Part shown: piece after piece, positions 36,181 to 43,797 of the stretch
How the letters are laid out: each line of letters starts with the position of its first letter
Numbering within the stretch: the first letter of the stretch is position 1
From: DSXH01 sp964532065
GTDB lineage: Bacteria; Bacteroidota; Ignavibacteria; Ignavibacteriales; Melioribacteraceae
Direction: 5' to 3'
Assembly (NCBI GenBank): GCA_964532065.1
Contig: CAZHHG010000005.1
Span: 1-64,000, forward strand
Length of the DNA: 64,000 nucleotides
Program-made: the position numbers and the translations under genes
Notes under the pieces: model-generated
What the model was told of the DNA's origin: nothing
The model's database searches: none
The model's input: only the letters and a program-made list of their open reading frames with translations

Positions 36181-37161
36181 CTATATTAGAGCCGTAGCCA
36201 TTCCCATATAAAACAGGATTGTAAAAACATCAGTAAGAGCAAGGGTAATGGGGCCGGCGGCAACTTTAAGATCAAGACGCGTGCTGTGAAGAAGAGCCGG
36301 TATACTTAGCCCCAGAACGGCGGCAACAAACTGAACAAGAATAATGCTTGCGCCGATAACCACCGAAGTAATAATTTCGCCCTTCCAAAGAAACGAGATT
36401 GCCGCTACAAGCAGACCACTGCTTCCGCCTATTAACAAAGCCGTCTGCGCTTCTTTTAAAAAACTTTTTAAATACCATTTAAGCGAGGGTTGAGCAGTAT
36501 GAAGCGCCTGAATTGTAAGGGTCATAGATTGTATGCTCATGCTTTCGCCAAGCCCAAGAACGAGCGTAAGGAAAAACGCTATAACGAGACTTTCCGCTAG
36601 TGTTGCCTCAAAAAACCCCGCAAGTATTGCGCAGATTGTACCGCTTGTAATTGTTGCCAGAAGCCACGGAAACCTTATCTGCCATGCTTTAAGCGGTGTC
36701 GCGTTTTTCACCTCGGAAATAAGAAAGCCGATCGATTCAAATACGTCGCTTACTTTCTGCCTTTCGGAAAAATCGAGAAGCTCGTCGGTGAACATATTAA
36801 CATCAACAATTCCCGCAATCCTGCCTTCCTCGTCCACAACCGGAAACGCAAGAAACTTATACATAACAAAGAATTCGCATGCGTCGTATACGGTTGCGCC
36901 GACGGGAATTGATGCCGCGTTTTTAACCATAATGTCCCGAAGTTTCGAATCGTGTTGAGCCGTTAATATTCTGCGTGTCGGCAAAACACCAACAAGCCGC
37001 ATATTTTCATCTATTACGTAGAAGTAAATAATTCTTTCGCCAACACCCTCGGACCGGATTTTTTTCAAAGCTTCTTCAACCGTAAGATCTTTGTTGAGAG
37101 CGGAGAAATCCGACCGCATATAATCAGTAACCGGTTGTTGATATGTTGATTTGCTTTCCAT
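36181..37161 (-). CDS. MgtE-like divalent-cation transporter lacking the N-terminal regulatory domain
   Basis: A 326-residue inner-membrane protein. Residues about 12-130 carry a CBS pair (MRSDFSALNKDLTVEEALKK, MVKNAASIPVGATVYDACEF, AFPVVDEEGRIAGIVDV). About 165-326 is the MgtE membrane domain with five hydrophobic segments. The pore-region signature GLGESMSIQSMTLTIQAL and the late Asp in ITLALTDVFTILFYMG (about D311) correspond to the conserved MgtE selectivity region. The cytosolic MgtE_N superhelical domain of canonical proteins (about 450 residues) is missing. The ATG at 37161 sits three bases after the gyrB stop, indicating tight coupling. Mg2+ transport is the likeliest role; Co2+ or another divalent ion is possible. 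Confidence 0.85.
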   Translation of the reverse strand: MESKSTYQQPVTDYMRSDFSALNKDLTVEEALKKIRSEGVGERIIYFYVIDENMRLVGVLPTRRILTAQHDSKLRDIMVKNAASIPVGATVYDACEFFVMYKFLAFPVVDEEGRIAGIVDVNMFTDELLDFSERQKVSDVFESIGFLISEVKNATPLKAWQIRFPWLLATITSGTICAILAGFFEATLAESLVIAFFLTLVLGLGESMSIQSMTLTIQALHTAQPSLKWYLKSFLKEAQTALLIGGSSGLLVAAISFLWKGEIITSVVIGASIILVQFVAAVLGLSIPALLHSTRLDLKVAAGPITLALTDVFTILFYMGMATALI

Positions 37162-37164
37162 CAA

Positions 37165-39174
37165 TTAAATATCGAGGTTCGCATACTTGGCGTGTTTTTC
37201 AATAAACGCTCTTCTCGGCTCTACTGCATCGCCCATCAGCGTTTCAAAGATTTTATCGGCGGCTGCGGCGCTTTCAAGATTAACCTGCAGAACCGTTCTG
37301 GTTTCCGGATTCATTGTAGTAGACCAGAGTTGTTCGGGGTTCATTTCGCCAAGACCTTTATATCGCGATATAACAATTCCCTTGGAGACGCTTGTTGTCC
37401 CGGATGCTTCTTCAACTTCAACAACTTCTTCTTCCTCTTCTGCCTTTTTAACTTTAATGTCGCTTTTAAATCTTTTTAATATTTTATCGCGCTCATCGTC
37501 ATCGAATGCGTAATGCTCTTCTTTGCCTTTCTTAATTTTATATAGTGGCGGTTGCGCAATATAAACCTTGCCCTCGGCAATCAATTCTTTCATATGACGG
37601 TAAAAAAATGTAAGAAGAAGGGTTCGGATATGGCTGCCGTCAACATCGGCGTCGGTCATAAGAATAATTTTACCGTAACGGGATTTTGAAGGATCGAAAT
37701 CCTCTCCGATTCCCGCGCCGATTGCAGAGATCATTGCCTGGATTTCCTGGTTCTCAAGAACTTTATTGATCTTGGCTTTTTCAACATTCAAAATTTTTCC
37801 TTTAATCGGCAGGATTGCCTGAAACCTTCTATCGCGGCCCTGTTTTGCTGATCCGCCCGCAGAGTCTCCCTCAACAATGTATATCTCACAATGTTCGGGA
37901 TCGTTAATAGAACAATCGGCAAGTTTACCCGGCAGATGCATTGAATCGAGAGCGTTTTTTCTGCGTACAAGTTCGCGCGCTTTACGGGCGGCTTCGCGTG
38001 CTTCTGCCGCGCGCATACATTTATCAATAATCTTCTTCGCGATGGAGCCATTTTCCTCCAGGAATTCCGCAAGTTTCTCGCCGACAATTGTTTCAACAAT
38101 TGATTTAACTTCCCCGTTGCCCAGCTTTGTTTTTGTCTGGCCTTCAAACTGAGGCTCCATTACTTTAACGGAGATCACCGCGGTTAAGCCCTCCTTGAAG
38201 TCGTCGCCGGTAAGAGTAATTTTAGAGTTGTCTTTAATCAGACCGTTTTTATAAGCAAAATTATTGAAGGTTCTGGTAAGGGCTGTGCGGAATCCAACTA
38301 GGTGTGTTCCGCCTTCAATTGTGTTAATATTGTTAACATAGGTATGAATATTTTCGGAATATGATTCGCTGTATTCAAAAGCGATTTCAACGGGGGTGTT
38401 GTCCCTTTCCCCTTCTATGTAAACGGGTTTATGAAGAGGGCTTCTCTGTTCATCGAGATACTTAACAAAATCAATCAGCCCGCCTTTAAATTTGTAGGTC
38501 TCTTCCTGGTCTTCGGCTTCGTCCCGGAGTATCATTGTAACTTCTTTATTAAGGTATGCAAGTTCACGCATTCTCTCGGCAACGGTATCGAAGTTGAATT
38601 TAACGGTTTTAAAAATTTCCCTATCGGGTTTAAAAGTAATTTTTGTGCCGGTATTCTCGCTTTTATATGTACCAATCTGTTTTACGTTTGCTTTTGGAAT
38701 GCCCCGATGATATTCCTGAAAATGGATTTTTCCGTCTCTTCGTACTTCAACCTTCATCCATTCCGACAGAGCGTTTACAACGGAGACTCCAACACCGTGC
38801 AGACCGCCGGAGACTTTATAGGAATTTTTATCGAACTTGCCTCCCGCGTGTAGAACGGTCATTACAACTTCGAGGGCCGATTTTTTCTCCTCCGGATGAA
38901 TATCCACGGGAATTCCTCTCCCTTTGTCCTCAACCGTTACAGACTGGTCCTTGTGAATAGTCACTATAACGCGGTCGTTATAACCGGCAAGCGCCTCATC
39001 GATCGAATTATCAACTACTTCGTTGATAAGATGATGAAGGCCTCTGGAGCCGACATCTCCGATATACATTGCGGGTCTTTTGCGGACCGCTTCAAGACCT
39101 TTTAAAACGTTAATGCTTTTTGCTGTGTAATCCTGCGAACCGTTGTTTTTAATTTTTTCTTTCTCTTTAGCCAT
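37165..39174 (-). CDS. gyrB: DNA gyrase subunit B
   Basis: ATPase and Toprim subunit of gyrase. GHKL ATPase motifs are visible: EVVDNSIDEALAG, VEDKGRGIPVD and SGGLHGVGVSVVNAL. The Toprim domain has EGDSAGGSAKQGRDR and DADVDGSHIRTLLLTF with the metal-binding Asp residues. At 669 residues it is the short form without the enterobacterial insertion. Near residue 575-600 there is a run of acidic residues (KKAEEEEEVVEVEEA) between DDDERDKILKRF and SRYKGLGEMNP, an acidic linker also seen in some Bacteroidota. It sits between dciA (21 bases) and the MgtE-like gene (three bases). Confidence 0.97.
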   Translation of the reverse strand: MAKEKEKIKNNGSQDYTAKSINVLKGLEAVRKRPAMYIGDVGSRGLHHLINEVVDNSIDEALAGYNDRVIVTIHKDQSVTVEDKGRGIPVDIHPEEKKSALEVVMTVLHAGGKFDKNSYKVSGGLHGVGVSVVNALSEWMKVEVRRDGKIHFQEYHRGIPKANVKQIGTYKSENTGTKITFKPDREIFKTVKFNFDTVAERMRELAYLNKEVTMILRDEAEDQEETYKFKGGLIDFVKYLDEQRSPLHKPVYIEGERDNTPVEIAFEYSESYSENIHTYVNNINTIEGGTHLVGFRTALTRTFNNFAYKNGLIKDNSKITLTGDDFKEGLTAVISVKVMEPQFEGQTKTKLGNGEVKSIVETIVGEKLAEFLEENGSIAKKIIDKCMRAAEAREAARKARELVRRKNALDSMHLPGKLADCSINDPEHCEIYIVEGDSAGGSAKQGRDRRFQAILPIKGKILNVEKAKINKVLENQEIQAMISAIGAGIGEDFDPSKSRYGKIILMTDADVDGSHIRTLLLTFFYRHMKELIAEGKVYIAQPPLYKIKKGKEEHYAFDDDERDKILKRFKSDIKVKKAEEEEEVVEVEEASGTTSVSKGIVISRYKGLGEMNPEQLWSTTMNPETRTVLQVNLESAAAADKIFETLMGDAVEPRRAFIEKHAKYANLDI

Positions 39175-39195
39175 TTTATTCCGGTTGTTTTGCTG

Positions 39196-39495
39196 TTATA
39201 AAAATTTTATTGATTTAACTATCTGTTCATTAAAATATTTGTTTATCTTTTCTATCAACAACGACTTTTGAAAATTCAATTCGCTTTTCCAGACAGAGTT
39301 TTCAACCTTTAAAAAAAGAGTCTGTTTTTCCGTTTTAACAGCCCGGGCTATTTGGGATAACTCCGGAAAAATTTTAGGGAATTCTTCAACAACATCATAA
39401 TTTTTTATTGTATCCCGTAACTTCTCGAAATCTCTTTCTTTACTGATTATCTCTGTGATGCTTTTAAATCCGCTAAATGTATGATGCCGTGCCAT
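39196..39495 (-). CDS. dciA: DciA family (DUF721) replicative-helicase loader
   Basis: A 99-residue protein matching DUF721/DciA, the ancestral bacterial loader of the DnaB helicase. Visible features are the N-terminal KSITEIISKE helix, the beta-strand core TLFLKVENSVWKSELNF and the SLLIEKINKYF helix, consistent with the KH-like DciA domain. It overlaps the end of recF by 23 bases and precedes gyrB by 21 bases, the expected location next to dnaA-dnaN-recF in bacteria lacking DnaC or DnaI. Annotation is by fold pattern and position; the protein is short but complete. Confidence 0.88.
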   Translation of the reverse strand: MARHHTFSGFKSITEIISKERDFEKLRDTIKNYDVVEEFPKIFPELSQIARAVKTEKQTLFLKVENSVWKSELNFQKSLLIEKINKYFNEQIVKSIKFL

Positions 39496-40585
39496 AGTCC
39501 ACTTTAATCTTTTGGGAGCCGGTCAGAACATCCAGTTCTTCTACTTTTGTAAGATCGGTCATGGTTATAAACGCCTGTCCAACTTCCGCCAGGTAACGGC
39601 TTATTTTTCTCGCCCTGTATGCATCAAGTTCTCCGAATACGTCGTCCATTAAAAAGATCGGCGTCTTGCCAAGTTTTTCCTTAATAAAAAAGAACTGCGC
39701 AAACCGGAGAGCAATTTGAAAAGTTTTGTGCTGTCCCTGCGATCCGAAACGCTTTAACTCGTTTCCGTTTATATAGAAAATAAAGTCGTCCCTGTGAGGA
39801 CCCGTTAAATTAATTCCTCTTCTTAATTCATCTTCTCTTGATGCATTAAGTTCCTGAGTAAACCTTTCCGCAGCATTCTCCGGGGTAAGTTCAGATATAG
39901 AGTCATAAACGATGTCCGGAATTTCATCTGATTCTATAATTCTGTTATAGGCGTCATTCACAAAAGTTTTAAATTCATCAATAAACCTAATTCTCTGAAG
40001 CAAAAGTTCTGCTCCGCTCTTAATTAGGGATTCTGTCCATGCATCGAGCTGTTCAAATAACTCCCTGCTGCGCATTTCTTTCAGCTGCGAAAGAAGTGAA
40101 GATCGCTGCCTTAATATTTTATTATAATCGAGAAGTATTTCCAGATACGCGTGGCTGGCCTGGGACATAACCGAATCAACAAATCGCCTTCGATCTGATG
40201 GTGCACCAAGAGTTATTGCGTGATCGGGCTGAATAAGCGTAACTATCGGAAACCGGCCTATAATATCGGCGGACTTAAAAATTTGTTTATCGTCAAGAAA
40301 AAAACTTTTTCTGTTTTTTGTTGAGTCGTAAAAGATCCGCGTCCTGTTTTCTGTTAAGTCTGAAAATTTTCCTTCGGCATTAAAATATTGCTCGCCGAAC
40401 AAAACAACGTCGCCCTCTGAAGCAAGGTTAAGATTTTTTGTGGTACACAAGTAGTAGATTGCCTCTAAAATAGATGTTTTACCTTGACCGTTACCGCCGA
40501 TGATGAGATTAAGGTTATCGGAAAAACCAATTGATGTGCTTCTATGAAGTCTGAAATTTTGCAAATCAATCTGTTTAAGAACCAT
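39473..40585 (-). CDS. recF: RecF recombination and replication-repair ATPase
   Basis: An SMC-like ATPase that loads RecA at gaps with RecO and RecR. The Walker A is GGNGQGKTS (about residues 30-38), the ABC-type signature region is FGSQGQHKTFQIALRFAQ, and Walker B is IFLMDDVFGELD. At 370 residues it has normal length. It starts one base after the dnaN stop and its 3' end overlaps dciA, so the dnaN-recF-dciA-gyrB set is probably one transcript. Confidence 0.95.
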   Translation of the reverse strand: MVLKQIDLQNFRLHRSTSIGFSDNLNLIIGGNGQGKTSILEAIYYLCTTKNLNLASEGDVVLFGEQYFNAEGKFSDLTENRTRIFYDSTKNRKSFFLDDKQIFKSADIIGRFPIVTLIQPDHAITLGAPSDRRRFVDSVMSQASHAYLEILLDYNKILRQRSSLLSQLKEMRSRELFEQLDAWTESLIKSGAELLLQRIRFIDEFKTFVNDAYNRIIESDEIPDIVYDSISELTPENAAERFTQELNASREDELRRGINLTGPHRDDFIFYINGNELKRFGSQGQHKTFQIALRFAQFFFIKEKLGKTPIFLMDDVFGELDAYRARKISRYLAEVGQAFITMTDLTKVEELDVLTGSQKIKVDYGTASYI

Positions 40586-40586
40586 C

Positions 40587-41717
40587 TTAAGTATTTAAGC
40601 GAACCGGCATCAAGAGCATCATAAGTTCCTGGTTATCTTTTTTCAGAACCGGTTCTATAATAACCGCCTTTGTAGGCGAGTGTAGTTTAAAAATTATTTC
40701 CTCGTTATCGCTCATATGGTTGAGCACATCGTTTACATATGTGGAATTAAATCCAATCTCAAGATCGTCTCCCGAATATTCGCAAACTACTTTTTCCTCT
40801 CCCGATGCACCGATATCAAGATCTTCGGCAGAAATTTCGAGTGAGTTTTTAGAGATGGAAAACTTCACTCGCCGTGTACTCGAAGTGGAAAACAACATCA
40901 TTCTCCTAATCGAATTGTGGATGTCGTTTGTATTAACCTTTAAGAGAAACTCATTCTCAAGAGGAATAACGCTGTTATAGTCCGGGTACTTCTGTGCAAT
41001 TAATCTGGTGATTAACTCAATGTCGTTCAGCTTAAAGGAAACATAGGATTTTGTCATATAAATCTTAACGTCCTTCTCATCAAGAACTTTAAGAAGAACG
41101 GAAACAGCTCTTTCCGGAATTACATACTGCTGACCGAAACTTGCCTTAATATTTTTCTTAAAAAGGTTTACAAGCCGGTGCCCGTCGGTTGTAACAAATC
41201 TCAATCCATCGTCTGTAAATTCGAAGAGGGTTCCCATCATAGCGGGCCTCATCTCCTCCTTGCTCATCGCAAAAGAGCTTTTTTCAAAAGCCTGCCTGAG
41301 TTCAACTCCGTTGATAACAACTTCATTAATTTCTTTTACATTTTTATCTTCCGTTACCGCCGGTATATCCGGAAATTCATCCGGATCGAGGTAGCTTATA
41401 ACATATTTTCCTGTATCGGTAATGAGATTTATTTTTTTATTGGATGTCAACTTGAAGTGAATTGTGGTGTCTTTAAGAGACCGGACAATGTCGTTTAACA
41501 GTCGGGCGGGAACAACAAGCCTAACATTGTCTTCAGTAACGATATTCAAAGAGGACTTGAGAGATATCTCTAAATCAGTAGCATAAATGGTCAGCAGCCC
41601 GTCTTTTACTTCGAACAAAAAATTCTCGAGTATAGGCATTGGTGTTCTTGTGGGAACTGCTGGAATTATTTTACCGAGTAGTTTTTCTAACTCTTTGCTG
41701 TTTACTTTGAATTCCAT
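40587..41717 (-). CDS. dnaN: DNA polymerase III beta sliding clamp
   Basis: Forms the ring clamp that tethers DNA polymerase III. The ATG at 41717 is chosen because GGAG lies eight bases upstream and MEFKVNSKELEKLL matches the family start; the frame opens 33 bases earlier without support. At 376 residues it has the three-domain clamp length, with PTRTPMPILENFLFE, RPAMMGTLFEFTDDGLRFVTTDGHRL and the C-terminal VLMPVRLNT-like end (LMMLLMPVRLNT). It is separated from dnaA by a 299-base AT-rich region with DnaA boxes and is followed by recF. Confidence 0.96.
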   Translation of the reverse strand: MEFKVNSKELEKLLGKIIPAVPTRTPMPILENFLFEVKDGLLTIYATDLEISLKSSLNIVTEDNVRLVVPARLLNDIVRSLKDTTIHFKLTSNKKINLITDTGKYVISYLDPDEFPDIPAVTEDKNVKEINEVVINGVELRQAFEKSSFAMSKEEMRPAMMGTLFEFTDDGLRFVTTDGHRLVNLFKKNIKASFGQQYVIPERAVSVLLKVLDEKDVKIYMTKSYVSFKLNDIELITRLIAQKYPDYNSVIPLENEFLLKVNTNDIHNSIRRMMLFSTSSTRRVKFSISKNSLEISAEDLDIGASGEEKVVCEYSGDDLEIGFNSTYVNDVLNHMSDNEEIIFKLHSPTKAVIIEPVLKKDNQELMMLLMPVRLNT

Positions 41718-41792
41718 AATAATTCTCCAAGTTGAGTCAAAAAATATCAAAAATAGGATAGATATTCAATTTTAGAATAACCGGCTGAAAAC

Positions 41793-41801
41793 TTATCAAC
41801 A
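41793..41801 (+). promoter_or_regulatory. DnaA box TTATCAACA
   Basis: Matches the DnaA-box consensus TTATNCACA with one accepted variation (A at position 6), and lies beside the AT-rich stretch. Confidence 0.65.
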
Positions 41802-41804
41802 CCC

Positions 41805-41854
41805 TTATTTTTAAATAAGAGTATATATTTAAATAAAATATATAATAATAATTA
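41805..41854. other. AT-rich candidate DNA-unwinding element
   Basis: Fifty bases that are almost wholly A and T, interrupted only by two G near 41819-41821. They lie between DnaA boxes at 41793 and 41855. This is the arrangement expected for a duplex-unwinding element. Confidence 0.6.
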
Positions 41855-41863
41855 TGTGGATAA
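41855..41863 (-). promoter_or_regulatory. Perfect DnaA box TTATCCACA (minus strand)
   Basis: The plus strand reads TGTGGATAA, the exact reverse complement of the strongest DnaA box. It is followed directly by GTTGATAA, a one-mismatch second box at 41863-41871. Confidence 0.75.
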
Positions 41864-42016
41864 GTTGATAAACGAAAAATCCTTTTAATAGGGTTTAAAA
41901 ACACAATAAATTAATAACAATGATTTATTAACATTTTGTTGATATCCCGAAGTAATCACCACATTTAAAGTTATACTTATAATATCAACAGGATTTTAAG
42001 AAGATATTAACATCAA

Positions 42017-43411
42017 TCACGACACACTCAATTCAATCTTATTTTTAAGAGAAGAAACAATATCGTCGAAATTAGGGTCGTCCTTTATTAATTGTTCGAT
42101 AGAAGATTGAGCATGAATAACCGTAGAATGATCCCTGCCCCCAAAGTGGAGACCGATCGTTTTGAGAGATGATTTAGTCAGCTGTTTTGCTAAATACATT
42201 GCAACCTGTCGTGCTAGAACAACTTCTTTCCTCCGGTTTTTTTCCCGCACTTTGTTTTCTTCAACACTAAAAAACTCACAAACAATTTTGGTTATATAAT
42301 CTATTGAAATATTCACCTGTTTATTCGTTGAAACCTCGCGCACTGTTTTTCTTACGAGCTCAAAGTCGATCTCTTTAGAATTAAGAGAGGAATTAGCAAG
42401 AAGTTTAATTAAACAGCCTTCAAGTTCTCTAATATTGGATGTTATATTTGAGGCAATATATTCGAGAATGTCGTTTGATAATTTAATGCCGTATGTCTCG
42501 CTTTTATTCATTAGAATTGCGACGCGCGTTTCAAAGTCGGGAGGCTGAACGTCTGCCTGAAGTCCCCATAAAAACCTGGAAATTAATCGGTCGTTGAGAC
42601 CCTTAAGATCCTTTGGCGCTTTATCGCTAGATAGAATTATTTGTTTACCGGTTTGATGCAGGGTATTAAAAATATGGAAGAACAGATCCTGGGTTTTTTC
42701 TTTTCCTACAAGAAATTGAATGTCGTCTATAATCAGCGCATCCATACTCTTATAAAAACTTGAAAACTCATTAACGGTATTATTCTGGATTGCCTCTACA
42801 AACTCTACCGTGAAAACATCGGATGATAAGTAGATAACCCGCTTTTCCGGATACCGATCCAGAATTTTATTCCCAATAGCCTGGATCAAGTGGGTTTTGC
42901 CTAAACCGACACCGCCATATATAAAAAGCGGATTAAAGGATGTTTGACCAGGGTTCTCTGAGACAGCATATGCAGCGGCGCGGGCCAGCTGGTTTCCTTC
43001 TCCTTTTATAAAATTTTCAAATACATACCGGGGATTCAGAAATGATTCAAACTCTTTTGGTTTTGCTGTAATGTTGTTTTGCGGCGTAACTGTTTTTGCT
43101 TGATTATCTGTTTTATCCGGGCTTACATCTTTTTCTTCCAAAATAATGTAAGCGAGCTTACCGTTGTTTCCTAACACCTGAGTAATGGTTTTGTTTATAA
43201 GAGTATTATAATGTTCTTCGATCCACTCTATAAAAAAGTTGCTTGGCACATAGATTTTTAATGTGTTGCCCTCAATTTCAAACGGCTTTATAGGTAAGAA
43301 CCAGGTGTTATATGTTATGTTTGGAACGTTTTCTTTAATAATACCAAGGCACTCTTTCCAGATGTCTTTGGCGTCACGTTCAGTTTGTAACGAATCGGAA
43401 GAAATTATCAT
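42017..43411 (-). CDS. dnaA: Chromosomal replication initiator DnaA
   Basis: AAA+ protein that binds DnaA boxes and opens the origin. The N-terminal domain I (WFLPIKPFEIEGNTLKIYVP) is followed by a linker, then Walker A GGVGLGKTH, Walker B ALIIDDIQFL and the sensor region LSSDKAPKDL; the C-terminal helix-turn-helix has FGGRDHSTVIHA, the box-binding signature. About 464-467 residues, the usual length. Two starts compete: GTG at 43418-43420 and ATG at 43409-43411. The ATG is shown. A perfect DnaA box overlaps both, which suggests that DnaA represses its own expression at this site. TATAAT lies at 43444-43449 reading towards the gene. Confidence 0.97.
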   Translation of the reverse strand: MIISSDSLQTERDAKDIWKECLGIIKENVPNITYNTWFLPIKPFEIEGNTLKIYVPSNFFIEWIEEHYNTLINKTITQVLGNNGKLAYIILEEKDVSPDKTDNQAKTVTPQNNITAKPKEFESFLNPRYVFENFIKGEGNQLARAAAYAVSENPGQTSFNPLFIYGGVGLGKTHLIQAIGNKILDRYPEKRVIYLSSDVFTVEFVEAIQNNTVNEFSSFYKSMDALIIDDIQFLVGKEKTQDLFFHIFNTLHQTGKQIILSSDKAPKDLKGLNDRLISRFLWGLQADVQPPDFETRVAILMNKSETYGIKLSNDILEYIASNITSNIRELEGCLIKLLANSSLNSKEIDFELVRKTVREVSTNKQVNISIDYITKIVCEFFSVEENKVREKNRRKEVVLARQVAMYLAKQLTKSSLKTIGLHFGGRDHSTVIHAQSSIEQLIKDDPNFDDIVSSLKNKIELSVS

Positions 43412-43412
43412 T

Positions 43413-43421
43413 TTATCCACA
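43413..43421 (+). promoter_or_regulatory. Perfect DnaA box TTATCCACA overlapping the dnaA start codon
   Basis: The box shares bases with the alternative GTG start of dnaA and lies two bases upstream of the ATG. This is a position where bound DnaA would block expression of its own gene. Confidence 0.75.
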
Positions 43422-43617
43422 ATAAGAAGTATTAAACAATGTGATTATAAGGTAATTATTACATCAGAAAATGTCATTAGACCATCAGCTTTCAACAAAT
43501 TATTAACATTAAAACACCCGCACAAACCACTACCACAAAATCACTTATAAGAAAAAAGCACTTAATGCAAACAAACAAACCAAAATTACTAACAGAAAAT
43601 TACGTCTAAATTAATCC

Positions 43618-43631
43618 GTGAAACGTTTCAC
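43618..43631. repeat. Perfect 14-bp palindrome GTGAAACGTTTCAC
   Basis: The sequence is its own reverse complement. Its halves, GTGAAAC and GTTTCAC, are the half-sites of the ParB-binding parS consensus, but in everted order (parS reads GTTTCAC then GTGAAAC). See findings. Confidence 0.8.
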
Positions 43632-43651
43632 AAGGGGTTGTTGTTAACAAG

Positions 43652-43660
43652 TTATCAACA
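43652..43660 (+). promoter_or_regulatory. DnaA box TTATCAACA upstream of dnaA
   Basis: Exact TTATCAACA between the two palindromes, 230 bases upstream of the dnaA start. Confidence 0.6.
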
Positions 43661-43676
43661 TGCTTTCCGGGCTTCG

Positions 43677-43708
43677 TTTCTGTTTCAAAATAGACTTTGA
43701 AACAGAAA
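43677..43708. repeat. Perfect 13-bp inverted repeat with 6-base spacer
   Basis: TTTCTGTTTCAAA and TTTGAAACAGAAA are exact reverse complements separated by ATAGAC. It lies between divergent promoters and lacks a T-tract, so it is more likely an operator than a terminator. Confidence 0.8.
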
Positions 43709-43797
43709 TCTGCAAATAAAATTTATATAAGTAATCATTATCCTTTCGAAAAAGTTTTTACAAGTCTAATTTTGTAATAGCGAAAGAAGAGGTTTGA

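Larger units (their letters stand above)
41718..42016. other. Candidate replication origin (oriC) between dnaA and dnaN
   Basis: No gene lies in these 299 bases. They hold one exact DnaA box of the TTATCCACA type (41855-41863, minus strand), one of the TTATCAACA type (41793-41801, plus strand) and at least four one-mismatch boxes: 41863-41871, 41925-41933, 41937-41945 and 41982-41990. A nearly pure A/T stretch at 41805-41854 separates the two exact boxes and is a good unwinding element. Location next to dnaA and dnaN supports an origin or half of a two-part origin. It also must carry the dnaN promoter. Confirmation needs GC-skew or marker-frequency data. Confidence 0.7.
43412..43797. other. 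Regulatory region between dnaA and ansA, possible second origin half
   Basis: No gene is seen. The region contains an exact TTATCCACA box overlapping the dnaA start (43413-43421), an exact TTATCAACA box (43652-43660), a one-mismatch box (43500-43508), a 14-bp perfect palindrome (43618-43631), a 13-bp perfect inverted repeat (43677-43708), and a TATAAT hexamer (43444-43449) directed to dnaA. The genes diverge from it, so it must hold promoters for both. All replication genes to its left point leftwards and ansA points rightwards, which fits a fork origin here as well as in the dnaA-dnaN gap. Confidence 0.6.

Noticed and set aside
43618..43708. Terminator interpretation of the palindromes upstream of dnaA
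   Set aside because: There is no T-tract on either strand and the flanking genes diverge, so transcription would not end there.
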